From contig JBBDWJ010000087.1 of NCBI GenBank assembly GCA_040902925.1, positions 1 through 41,903 on the forward strand: a stretch of DNA of 41,903 bases, given 5' to 3'. The notes beneath the pieces are model-generated. The model had not been told where the DNA came from. It was given only the letters and a program-made list of their open reading frames with translations, and searched no databases. The position numbers and the translations under genes were made by a program. This stretch comes from JBBDWJ01 sp040902925 (lineage in GTDB: Bacteria; Acidobacteriota; Terriglobia; Bryobacterales; UBA6623). Below, piece after piece: positions 32,784 through 40,288 of this stretch. Positions within the stretch are counted from its first letter, which is position 1, and every line of letters starts with the position of its first letter.

Positions 32784-33698
32784 CTACCAGAACTCGCTCG
32801 CGTGCTGATGAACGCGGTCCCCGTGAGCCAGCAAATCCTGTGCCTCGCTGGGTTCAGAAGCCCGCCAATCGTCCAAAAGCCGCAGGTTCTCTTCGAGGTG
32901 CTCGCGGTTGTCCGGCGCCATCAGGGCCACCGAAACAGCCGGGTTCGACAGGCAAAACCGGTAGCACTCCGATGCGAGCGGGGGCCGGAAGTTCTTTGGA
33001 TCGTGGACGGTAGGCTTGATCAACGCCCCCCAGCGCAGCCCGGTAAACGTAACCACGGGCATGCGCCGCGCCACGGCCGCCGGAAAAACCTCCCGCTCAG
33101 CCCCGCGGTGCGCCAGGTTGTAGCGGACCATCAACATGTCCAACCGGTAGCGCTGAGCTTCGTCCGGACCCGATTCCGGCCGCGCTAGCGCCCCCGCAGC
33201 CGGCTTCGACGCCGCGGCCTTCCCGGCGGTCCCGCGGTCGACGACCTGCTGCGCCCAACCGGCTGCCAGCTTGCGCTGGTGGCTGGTCAGCCCGATCATT
33301 CGCAGCGCGCCCTGCTGCTGGAATCGCTGCAAAACGTCCCAGACGCCGCCTGGAGCCGTAATTTGCCGCCATTCTTCTTCCGACTCGACGTAGTAGAGGG
33401 TCGCGATATCCAGGTGATCGCTGCCTAACTCCTTGAGAATACGGGCGAATTCCTTCTCCGCCGCGGGCGCCGTGCGGGCCTGGAACTGAACCGCCACCAC
33501 GACGTCGCGCCGCCGCGCCCCTAGCTCCGCCACCGCCCGCGACATCCCATCGGGCTTTCCGCACCAGTTCAGGTAGTTAATCCCGCGCTCAACGGCGTGC
33601 TCGACATCCTCAGCGCGCAGATGAGTGTTCCCCCTGGTCGCCAACCCAAGCCGGCAAACCGGCGGCAACCCGTGCCCGAAATCGGCAATCCGCTGCAC
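32784..33698 (-). CDS. Aldo/keto reductase family protein
   Basis: The aldo/keto reductase core is clear: PPVCRLGLATRGNTHLRAEDVEHAVERGINYLNW, then a barrel with DHLDIATLYYVE, MIGLTSHQRKLA, LDMLMVRYNLAHRGAE and a C-terminal CLSNPAVSVALMAPDNREHLEENL. The catalytic Tyr of DxxxxY is replaced: the segment reads NYLNWCGKPDG. That casts doubt on simple carbonyl reduction and fits the subgroup that resembles YhdN/ferredoxin-like AKRs. The start is uncertain. The frame is open to 34160, but homology starts just after 33698, so GTG 33698 (or TTG 33701) is preferred; ATGs at 33815 and 33929 are alternatives. It is divergent from the next gene. Confidence 0.72.
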   Translation of the reverse strand: MQRIADFGHGLPPVCRLGLATRGNTHLRAEDVEHAVERGINYLNWCGKPDGMSRAVAELGARRRDVVVAVQFQARTAPAAEKEFARILKELGSDHLDIATLYYVESEEEWRQITAPGGVWDVLQRFQQQGALRMIGLTSHQRKLAAGWAQQVVDRGTAGKAAASKPAAGALARPESGPDEAQRYRLDMLMVRYNLAHRGAEREVFPAAVARRMPVVTFTGLRWGALIKPTVHDPKNFRPPLASECYRFCLSNPAVSVALMAPDNREHLEENLRLLDDWRASEPSEAQDLLAHGDRVHQHASEFW

Positions 33699-33913
33699 CA
33701 ACCGAATTCTATTCCAACCATAGTTCCCGGCAACCACAGCTTCAACGATAGTTTCCGGAAGCCCGGAGGGTTGACTGGCGAACCGACGCCCAAAACGCGC
33801 AGGTTGGTCGCACATCGAGCCGATCGAGGCGATTCGACGCGAATCGAGCACCGGAAACCCTGCCAGACGCTGATTCCCTGCCAACGCGGTTTCGCCGCCA
33901 GCCGCGCCTGGGA

Positions 33914-33919
33914 TACGAT
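33914..33919 (+). promoter_or_regulatory. Candidate -10 box (TACGAT) for the lipoprotein amidohydrolase
   Basis: TACGAT ends 8 bases before the ATG at 33928, with TTCGCC at 33891-33896 at exactly 17 bases spacing. GAGAGG lies between box and start codon and could be a ribosome site only if transcription begins further upstream. Confidence 0.35.
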
Positions 33920-33927
33920 GAGAGGCC

Positions 33928-35145
33928 ATGGACACTTCGCGACGCCGATTTCTGTTCTCCGCTGTCAGCGCGGCAGCCCTGCAAGCGTGTTCGCCGGCTC
34001 CCCCGCCGGCCGAGCCGGAATCCGCCGCCGGCGCAGCCATGGATCTCGGGGACTTCAAGCCCACGAGCATGCTGGTTGTGCCGGAAAACCCGGTTCCCCG
34101 GGCCAAATACCCGGCGATCGATGTCCATACGCACGTGTTTTTCTCGACCGGCCTGAGCAAAGTCCGGAATCCTGAGGCGCAGCCCGGTTATCCGCCGCCG
34201 GAACAGCTTGCGCAGATCCTAAAGTGGATGGACGAGCTCAACGTCCAGACCATGATCAATCTCACCGGCGGTGTTGGCGACGAGCTCAAGCTCGCCATCG
34301 AAACCCTACAGCAGGCGCACCCCGGGCGATTTCTGGTCTGCACCGAGCCCTCTTACGCGCGCCTCCAGGAGCCGGATTTCCCGAAATTGCAGGCCGACGA
34401 GCTTCGGCTCGCCAAAGAGCAAGGCGCCCGCGGCCTGAAAGTGCTCAAGACGCTAGGACTGTATCTGCGCGAGCAGCTCACCGAGGGCCCGCTGGTCCCT
34501 GTCGACGACCCGCGGTTTGACCCGATGTGGGAGGCGGCCGGCGCGCTCGGCCTGCCGGTGTTCATCCACACTTCCGACCCGGACGCATTTTTCACGCCGA
34601 TCGACGGCTCTAATGAGCGCTGGGAAGAGCTCGGCAACCATCCCGACTGGTCGTTCTACGGCAAAGACTTTCCTTCCAAAGACGAACTGCTGGCGCAGCG
34701 CAATCGCGTGATCGAGCGCCATCCGAAGACGACCTTCGTGGGACTGCACGTAGGCAATCGCTCCGAGCATCTCGCCGAGGTCGGTGAATGGCTCGACCGC
34801 TACCCGAACTTTAACGTCGAGGTGGGGGCGCGGCTGGGAGAGCTGGGACGCCAGCCTAAGACATCGCGGCAGTTTTTCGAGAAATACCAGGACCGCATTC
34901 TGTTCGGAACCGACGCCGTGCCGCTGCCCGATGGAGACAACTATCCGCAGCAGGTGCTGAGGCCGGAAATGTTCCAGTGCTACTTCCGCTTTTTCGAAAC
35001 CGAGGACGAGTATTTTGACTACTCGCCCGCGCCGACGCCGCCCCAGGGCCGCTGGAAGATCTATGGCATCGGCCTGCCCGACGAGATTCTGAAGAAGGTC
35101 TATCACAACAATGCGGCGCGCATTTTGGGCCTGGAGGCCGTCTGA
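33928..35145 (+). CDS. Tat-exported lipoprotein, amidohydrolase_2-type metal-dependent hydrolase
   Basis: The 405-residue protein has a twin-arginine signal (TSRRRFLFSAVSAAALQAC) whose LQAC lipobox would lipidate Cys21. The barrel starts at about 60, with the metal pair HTH at 67-69 (AIDVHTHVFF), then His214 (FIHTSDP), His274 (GLHVGN) and Asp329 (FGTDAVP), the full amidohydrolase_2 set. Relatives act as decarboxylases or hydrolases on aromatic and cyclic acids, so a soluble-substrate scavenging enzyme at the membrane is likely; the substrate is unknown. ATG 33928 has GAGAGG upstream and lies within a CCATGG that is also an ATG on the other strand. Confidence 0.88.
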   Translation: MDTSRRRFLFSAVSAAALQACSPAPPPAEPESAAGAAMDLGDFKPTSMLVVPENPVPRAKYPAIDVHTHVFFSTGLSKVRNPEAQPGYPPPEQLAQILKWMDELNVQTMINLTGGVGDELKLAIETLQQAHPGRFLVCTEPSYARLQEPDFPKLQADELRLAKEQGARGLKVLKTLGLYLREQLTEGPLVPVDDPRFDPMWEAAGALGLPVFIHTSDPDAFFTPIDGSNERWEELGNHPDWSFYGKDFPSKDELLAQRNRVIERHPKTTFVGLHVGNRSEHLAEVGEWLDRYPNFNVEVGARLGELGRQPKTSRQFFEKYQDRILFGTDAVPLPDGDNYPQQVLRPEMFQCYFRFFETEDEYFDYSPAPTPPQGRWKIYGIGLPDEILKKVYHNNAARILGLEAV

Positions 35146-35217
35146 GGCGCAACGAACGCCCCGCCTGGAAGGCCCGCGTCTGCGCGCCAAAACAGCTTCG
35201 CGTCTCGTCGAGGCGAA

Positions 35218-35245
35218 TTGACACCCTTGCTTAGGCCCTTATAAA
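35218..35245 (+). promoter_or_regulatory. Sigma-70-type promoter of the DUF507 gene
   Basis: TTGACA at 35218-35223 and TATAAA at 35240-35245 are separated by 16 bases, the best promoter match in the window. Expected start is near 35252, 8 bases before the ATG at 35260, so the leader is too short for a normal ribosome site. Confidence 0.75.
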
Positions 35246-35259
35246 CTGACCGATCGATT

Positions 35260-35850
35260 ATGCTGTTGCCCCGTCCCTTCATCGGCTACCTCGCCCGCGA
35301 AATCACCAAAGGTCTCGCCGAGCGGATGTGTGAGTTCCGCAATCCCGACGCCGTGCGCGAAAAAATGGTGGCTGTTATCGTCGATGAGCTCAGCCTGGAG
35401 GACGAGATCAACACCGAAGCCCGCGAGTTGCTGAATCAATACGCGGACTATATGCGGACCCAGCGCATTCCCTATCAGGAGATGTTCTGGAAGGTCAAAC
35501 GCAAGATCCTGGCGGAGCGAAAAATGGTTTCGGCGCAAGCTCGTGAGCCCGGCGAGCGCAAAATGAAAATCTCGCGGGACAAGACCGTCGAGATGTCCCA
35601 CAAGCTTGCCGCCGCCCTGCCCCGTATTCCCGGCACGCTGCTGCGCACGTCATGGAACGACGTGCGGCTCGAAATCGCGCGCCTGATGCAAGACATCCTG
35701 ATGAAGGAAGAGGCGATCGACAAGCAGGCGCAGAAGAAAGTCAGCACCATCAAGCGCGACATCCCGGAAGGCAGCGAAGAGTGGACGCTGCTTTACCGCC
35801 GCTACTACGACGAAGAGATGAAGCGCTACGGGATCGACCTGACGGAATAG
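35260..35850 (+). CDS. Double DUF507 protein
   Basis: The 196-residue protein is two DUF507 units joined. The first (about 1-90) reads RPFIGYLAREITKGLAERMCEFRN, then VAVIVDELSLEDEINTEARELLNQY. The second (about 102-192) starts MKISRDKTVEMSHKLAAAL and ends with the classical RDIPEGSEEWTLLYRRYYDEEMKRYG. DUF507 proteins are usually about 90 residues; in several deltaproteobacteria and acidobacteria two such genes lie side by side. Here they are one reading frame with a short basic linker (VSAQAREPGERK). The proteins are helical and cytoplasmic with unknown function. It has its own strong promoter (35218-35245). Confidence 0.85.
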   Translation: MLLPRPFIGYLAREITKGLAERMCEFRNPDAVREKMVAVIVDELSLEDEINTEARELLNQYADYMRTQRIPYQEMFWKVKRKILAERKMVSAQAREPGERKMKISRDKTVEMSHKLAAALPRIPGTLLRTSWNDVRLEIARLMQDILMKEEAIDKQAQKKVSTIKRDIPEGSEEWTLLYRRYYDEEMKRYGIDLTE

Positions 35851-35914
35851 TTGCAGGGGCCACACACAAGCCATCGGGTCTCACAACCCTCAGGGACCCG
35901 CGCTCTGTGTTCCT

Positions 35915-36175
35915 TCAAACGCGCCTGTCGTACTCCGCGTGCGACCCGATCCAGATCCAGGTAATGTCCTCACCCTCGCGCAAACCAAAGGCGCGATAGC
36001 CGAGGCCGATCCTCACCGACCAAACGTTGTCAGCATCGTCGATCCTTTTGAAATGCAGCGAGGGATGGAAGGGGTCGTCCTGGAACCTCTGGTAGGCGCG
36101 TTGGGCTTGGCGGCGCACGTCTAAGGGCAGGCGTTCGAGGGCGCGCCAAAAACCCTCGGTCGCCAGCGACTTCAT
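35915..36175 (-). CDS. RelE/ParE-type toxin
   Basis: The 86-residue protein has the compact RelE/ParE fold: two helices (FWRALERLPLDVRRQAQRAYQRFQDDP), then strands LHFKRID, VWSVRIGLGYRAFGLREG and DITWIWIGSHAEYDRRV. This is the common YRA..R...W.WIGSHAEYD subgroup. Such toxins cut mRNA on the ribosome or poison gyrase; which of the two cannot be told here. Its start overlaps the antitoxin stop by 4 bases (ATGA), the usual coupling with the antitoxin encoded first. Confidence 0.85.
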   Translation of the reverse strand: MKSLATEGFWRALERLPLDVRRQAQRAYQRFQDDPFHPSLHFKRIDDADNVWSVRIGLGYRAFGLREGEDITWIWIGSHAEYDRRV

Positions 36176-36384
36176 ATGTCTTCGGGGCGAAGCTCGCGGA
36201 CGCGGCCTGCCTCGATGTCCTCGCGCCCCTGCTTGACCAACCGGCGAAGCTTTTCCGGGCTACCCTCGCTTTTGTCACCGCGCTCCCAGGAGACCTCATC
36301 GAGAATGCGTTCCGCAAGTTCGTCCTGCTCGTTCGCGGACAGATCCGCCGCAGCTTCCATTGCCTTTTCCAAAAGCTTGGTCAC
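36172..36384 (-). CDS. Antitoxin of the RelE/ParE-type pair
   Basis: The predicted 70-residue protein has a helical N-terminus (TKLLEKAMEAAADLSANEQDELAERILDEV) and a charged flexible C-terminus (EKLRRLVKQGREDIEAGRVRELRPEDI), the normal shape of a small antitoxin that wraps the toxin. The GTG at 36384 is preferred as start; ATG 36363 is the alternative. A TATAAT box 6 bases before the GTG suggests a leaderless message. The frame is open further upstream to 36645, but that part is translated repeat DNA. The pair likely represses its own promoter, as is known for the class. Confidence 0.75.
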   Translation of the reverse strand: MTKLLEKAMEAAADLSANEQDELAERILDEVSWERGDKSEGSPEKLRRLVKQGREDIEAGRVRELRPEDI

Positions 36385-36390
36385 ACTCCG

Positions 36391-36396
36391 ATTATA
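36391..36396 (-). promoter_or_regulatory. Consensus -10 box (TATAAT) of the toxin-antitoxin operon
   Basis: A perfect TATAAT on the minus strand ends 6 bases before the antitoxin GTG (36384). RNA beginning 6-7 bases later would start at the GTG. The -35 position (CACGAC at 17 bases) is poor, as in many repressor-controlled promoters. Confidence 0.6.
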
Positions 36397-36419
36397 GGCC
36401 CGGTCCGTGAGGGGTCGTG

Positions 36420-36600
36420 ACGTCCGGAGCCCCGGCAGGGGCGGCATGGCAGTGGCCCGGGGCGGCAGGCCCGGGTTCCGAGTTTGGCCATTTTGATCGG
36501 CGGCGAAGCAAAGACAAGGCAAAAGGCAAAGTGCAAAAGGCAAAAGGGGGACCGGCGACGCCGGTCCTGCCCGGCCGCCCCTTACGGGGCTCAGGAATGC
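36420..36600. repeat. Cluster of palindromes and GCAAAAG tandem units between rlmI-like and antitoxin genes
   Basis: This stretch holds several structures. GCCCC-GGCA-GGGGC lies at 36429-36442 and CCCGGG...CCCGGG at 36456-36475. A run of GCAAAAG-like units (CAAGGCAAAAGGCAAAGTGC and on) fills about 36512-36547, and GGACCGGC-GAC-GCCGGTCC sits at 36549-36567. Read on the minus strand, the last hairpin is followed by CCCTTTTGCCTTTTG, so it could end transcripts of the rlmI-like gene, 91 bases downstream of its stop. The hairpin matches the one at 12515-12536. No gene is present. Confidence 0.65.
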
Positions 36601-36657
36601 CATATCTGGGCAGCAATGTGTCTGGGCCAGCCTATTCGGCGGCAACTGACCTAGCGC

Positions 36658-37926
36658 TCAAATCACCTGCACGATCAAACACTTCAAATAGTGCGTCTCG
36701 GGCACCGTCAGCAGAATCGGGTGGTCGCGGGCCTGGGTGCGGCGCTCGATCACACGCAAGCGGCAGCCGGCGTCGAGCGAAGCGGCGGCCACCACTTGCA
36801 GCAGATCCGCTTCGCTGAAATGGAACGAGCAGGAGCAGGTCAGCAGTACGCCGCCGGGCTCGAGCAGCCGCAGCGCCTTCAGATTGACGTCTTTGTAGGC
36901 GCGCGCGGCGGCGTCCACGTGCCCTCGCGACTTCGCGAAGGCCGGCGGATCGAGCACGATCGTCTGGTAGCGGCGCTTGGCGGCCCACAATTCCGGCAGC
37001 AGATCAAAAATATTCGCCTGCCGGAACTCGATATTTTCGAGCGCGTTGCGCCCGGCATTGCGCCCGGCATTGCGGCGGGCTTGAACTAGCGCTGGCTCGG
37101 AACTATCCACAGCTTCGACGCGCTCGCAGCCCCGCGCCAGATGCATGGCGAAGGCGCCATGGTAGGTGAAGCAGTCGAGCGCCGTGCCGCGGGCGTAACT
37201 CTGGGCCGCCAGATAGTTTTCCCGCTGGTCGAGAAACAGGCCGGTCTTTTGCCCGCGTAGCAGATCGACCAGGAAACCCAGGCCGTTCATTTGCACTTCG
37301 ATCTGTTCGGGAACTTCTCCGGAAAGCACGCCACTTGTCTCGGGGAGCGTTTCTTTGGCGCGGACCTTCACGTCGTTGCGCTCGACGATACCGCGCGGCG
37401 AGAACAAGTCGGTCAACGCCTCGACCACCGCGGTTTTCGAAGCTTCCATGCCCTGGCTGAGAGTCTGGACGGCAAAATAATCGCCGTAGCGATCGACGAC
37501 CAGCGCGGGCAGCAGATCGCCTTCGGCGTGGACCAGCCGGTAGGCCGTGGCTTGCGGCGCAACCTGGCTTCGAAGCGACTGCGCGCGGCCGATCCAATGG
37601 CGGAAGAACTGTGTATCGGTAGCCCTCGTCCTTTCCGGCAACAACCGTAATGCGATCTGCGACGAAGAGCTGTAGTGGGCCGTGCCAAGCGGCGGCCCGC
37701 GATGCGTGCTGAGGGAGACGACCTCGCCGCCCTGGGCTTCGCCTGTGTCGACCACATCGCTGCGATAGATCCACAGGTGGCCGTCGCGAATGCGGTCCGC
37801 TGCCCGGCCGTTCACCCGAACTTGCGGCGGGGCGGTGGCCGTTGATCGGTTGATCTGTTGATCGATTGATCGGTCGACTGCCGTTGATCGGATGTTCGGT
37901 TGACCGGTTGCTTGGTCGTCGCTCAT
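36658..37926 (-). CDS. RlmI-like class I rRNA cytosine methyltransferase (PUA + SAM domain)
   Basis: This 422-residue protein has an N-terminal PUA-like domain (about 34-110, starting QVRVNGRAADRIRDGHLWIYRSDVVD), a central EEHEDxx-type domain and a Rossmann methyltransferase. Motifs are DCFTYHGAFAMHLARG (SAM motif I), VEAVDSSEPALVQARRNA and VLDPPAFAKSRG with the DPP(A)F catalytic loop. RlmI methylates C1962 of 23S rRNA in E. coli; the order and spacing here match, but the exact target base is not shown. ATG 37926 has GGGGAA upstream. Residues about 9-30 are encoded by an 8-bp tandem repeat, and a 12-bp duplication (37048-37071) adds NAGR units after SAM motif II. malQ lies upstream on the same strand. 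Confidence 0.88.
   Translation of the reverse strand: MSDDQATGQPNIRSTAVDRSIDQQINRSTATAPPQVRVNGRAADRIRDGHLWIYRSDVVDTGEAQGGEVVSLSTHRGPPLGTAHYSSSSQIALRLLPERTRATDTQFFRHWIGRAQSLRSQVAPQATAYRLVHAEGDLLPALVVDRYGDYFAVQTLSQGMEASKTAVVEALTDLFSPRGIVERNDVKVRAKETLPETSGVLSGEVPEQIEVQMNGLGFLVDLLRGQKTGLFLDQRENYLAAQSYARGTALDCFTYHGAFAMHLARGCERVEAVDSSEPALVQARRNAGRNAGRNALENIEFRQANIFDLLPELWAAKRRYQTIVLDPPAFAKSRGHVDAAARAYKDVNLKALRLLEPGGVLLTCSCSFHFSEADLLQVVAAASLDAGCRLRVIERRTQARDHPILLTVPETHYLKCLIVQVI
37841..37908. repeat. Degenerate 8-bp tandem repeat (GTTGATCG) within the rlmI-like gene
   Basis: About eight units of GTTGATCG or close variants run through 37841-37908, on the plus strand. The unit is not a multiple of three, so in the gene it encodes a changing, unconserved peptide (IRSTAVDRSIDQQINRST) ahead of the PUA domain. 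Confidence 0.8.
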
Positions 37927-38000
37927 CGTTCCCCGCTGGCTTGTTGCGCCGCTAGGTTGGTTCGCCGCTGGCGGGAGGAAGCTTTCCGCCTTCCCGTGCA

Positions 38001-40118
38001 CTATTGGCTTCTCAACTTGTTGATGCGCTCGAGAATTTCCACCACCTCGGGCATGCGGCGGAATTCCTCGAAGCTGTGAGCCGCCTTGCGCCGCCAGTTC
38101 GGCCGTTCGTTGACCGTGCCTGGCGTGTTCTGCGGGAGGCGCTCGCCCCATAAGTCTTCCAGCGTGACAAGCAGGAATTCCGCCGGCCCGGCGGCCATTT
38201 CCAAAAGGCAGCCACGTAATACGGCAGCAGCGTCGCTTTGATTCTCCGGCAAGTGCCCGCGACCCCGCAGGTATTGAACGAGCGCATCTCTGACGGACTC
38301 GCGGTAGCGGCGGTCATTTTCGGCCTCGTCGGCCCGCAGCAGCCCCAGGTCGATCTGGTCATCGATGTCGGCCGCGTCCCAGAAGGAGGCGAAGGTCGCC
38401 GTGTCATGGGTATTCATGCTGGCAAACGAGCGCGCCGGGGCCGGGCGCAGGGCTTCGTTCGGGTTCGGGTTGGACTCGAATTGGGCGACATACATGCCGC
38501 GCAGGGCGTGCTCCTGCATGCTGTGCCGGATGTATCCCGGCACCGTGCCCAGGTCTTCGCCGACGATCACGGTTTGGTGGCGATGCGATTCGAGACTCAG
38601 CACCGCGTACAGCTCCGCCGCCGGATACTGCACGTAGGCGCCGGCGCTGGCTTCCATGCCATGCGGAATCCAATAGAGACGATGCAGGCCCATGACGTGA
38701 TCGATACGCAGCACACCAGCGTGCTGCATGTGATGACGCAGGCACGCCAGCCAATGCCGGTGGCCCGTGCCGCGCACGTTGGCTGGGTTAAGCGGCGAAA
38801 ATCCCCAGTTCTGGCCTTTCGTGAAAAAGCGATCGGGCGGCGCTCCTCCGGCTACGCCCAGCGCGAACGATTCCGGCTCGTCCCAAACGTCAAAACCGTC
38901 GGGATGGACTCCTAGCGGCAGATCAAGGTAGAGTCCTGTGCCGCCGCCGCGAGTTTTTTGAGCCAGCGTGGACAGTTGATGGTCGGCGAGCCACTGGACA
39001 TACAGGTGATAATTTCGGGCGTCGTCGTCGAAGTCCGCGCCGTGCAGGAAGCCGCTTTTTCCCGTTTCGGGCCATTCGCGCCAGGTCTGGCGGCGTTTTT
39101 CGACCGTGGCGCGGAACTGGGCGTACTTGTTCAGCACGGGGCGGCTTTCGACATAAAGGTCGAACTCGTCGCGCCGTCCGCTAGGATGCCGCACCAGCGC
39201 GCGCGAGAGCTCTTCCAGTACGCGGCGCTTCAGGGCCATGACGCGGCGCACGTCGGCCAGCGGCGCACGCCGCAGTTCTTCGATCTCGGCCTTCCAGGCG
39301 TCGGAATGCACCGCGTGCCGCGCCTGCGGGCAGATGGCGAACTCGGGGGCGCGCGGCACGTCAATATAAAACTCGTTCCAAAACAGCCGGCTGGCGGGAC
39401 CGTAGGGGCTGGGGTCGAAAGGGAAGTCGAGGAAGGCGGTCAGCAGCGGCAGGGTGCCGACGGCCGCGCCGCCCTGGTTGTGGGCCCAGTCGGTTAGAAC
39501 TTCCAGGTCGCCGAGGTCGCCCGCGCCCCAACTCGTTTCCGTCTGCAACGCGTAAAGAGGAAGGAACACTCCCCAGTTGCGCTTCGCCTCCGAGGCGGCA
39601 GGCGCGTAGCAGAGGCGTGGCGCGCAGATCAAGGTGGTTTCGCTGCGGCTGCCATTCCATTCGAGGAACAGGCGGTGATACCCAAACGGCAAACCGTCGG
39701 GCAGCGGCAGGAAACAGGCGCGATAGGCGCGAGCGTCGAACTCAACTCGCCGGCAGGTACGGAGGTCCGCGAGATCTTGCGTCCAGGTCTGCGTTTCCCC
39801 ATCGGCAAATTGCAGCTCGCAGCGTACCAGGGCATCCGAGCCGCCCTCGGGGACTCGCAACAGGCAACGAGCATGCGGCTCGGAGTCCCAAACAACCACT
39901 ACAGGATCGACAAACAGTTGCCAGATCTCATGACGCCGCTGGCGCAGCGCACCGGGAACGTCGCGCACCGACTCGACAGGGCTCCCCAACTCGCGCAAAA
40001 CTGCGATTAACGCTTCGGGCGGGACTTCGCAATAGCGCGCAAAGCCATCGAGGTGGCGCGGAATCACGCCATGGCGGCGAGCTAGCCGCCGCAGAGAGTG
40101 GAGTTCGGCATCGGTCAC
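38001..40118 (-). CDS. malQ: 4-alpha-glucanotransferase (amylomaltase, GH77)
   Basis: MalQ moves glucan segments between malto-oligosaccharides, in maltose and glycogen metabolism. The 705-residue protein is of the long E. coli-like type, with an N-terminal region (LRRLARRHGVIPRHLDGFARY) before the barrel. Catalytic segments are LRIDHVMGLHRLYW (nucleophile Asp, about 473), VGEDLGTVP (acid/base Glu, about 519) and NTHDTATFASFWDAAD (stabilising Asp, about 572). SWGAGDLGDLEVLTDW and the NWGFSPLNP loop are also present. No export signal. It lies 170 bases downstream of glgX on the same strand and 74 bases upstream of the rlmI-like gene. Confidence 0.96.
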   Translation of the reverse strand: MTDAELHSLRRLARRHGVIPRHLDGFARYCEVPPEALIAVLRELGSPVESVRDVPGALRQRRHEIWQLFVDPVVVVWDSEPHARCLLRVPEGGSDALVRCELQFADGETQTWTQDLADLRTCRRVEFDARAYRACFLPLPDGLPFGYHRLFLEWNGSRSETTLICAPRLCYAPAASEAKRNWGVFLPLYALQTETSWGAGDLGDLEVLTDWAHNQGGAAVGTLPLLTAFLDFPFDPSPYGPASRLFWNEFYIDVPRAPEFAICPQARHAVHSDAWKAEIEELRRAPLADVRRVMALKRRVLEELSRALVRHPSGRRDEFDLYVESRPVLNKYAQFRATVEKRRQTWREWPETGKSGFLHGADFDDDARNYHLYVQWLADHQLSTLAQKTRGGGTGLYLDLPLGVHPDGFDVWDEPESFALGVAGGAPPDRFFTKGQNWGFSPLNPANVRGTGHRHWLACLRHHMQHAGVLRIDHVMGLHRLYWIPHGMEASAGAYVQYPAAELYAVLSLESHRHQTVIVGEDLGTVPGYIRHSMQEHALRGMYVAQFESNPNPNEALRPAPARSFASMNTHDTATFASFWDAADIDDQIDLGLLRADEAENDRRYRESVRDALVQYLRGRGHLPENQSDAAAVLRGCLLEMAAGPAEFLLVTLEDLWGERLPQNTPGTVNERPNWRRKAAHSFEEFRRMPEVVEILERINKLRSQ

Positions 40119-40288
40119 GAGATTCCTTTGATTCCGGCGCGCGCCCGGAACCTACATGTTGACAATTCCTGACCGGAAACGCAGGCTGGCCCCGCCTTCC
40201 TCATCGGGAATCCCGGACAACGGATAGCCGTAAAATCCGCGCGCCGCCCCCGTGCCGCAGTAAGGCGGCAGCCGTCAGCCGGCGGCCG

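Noticed and set aside
36385..36645. 87-residue N-terminal extension of the antitoxin frame
   Set aside because: It translates the repeat block and lacks homology; the TATAAT box falls within it, just before the GTG.
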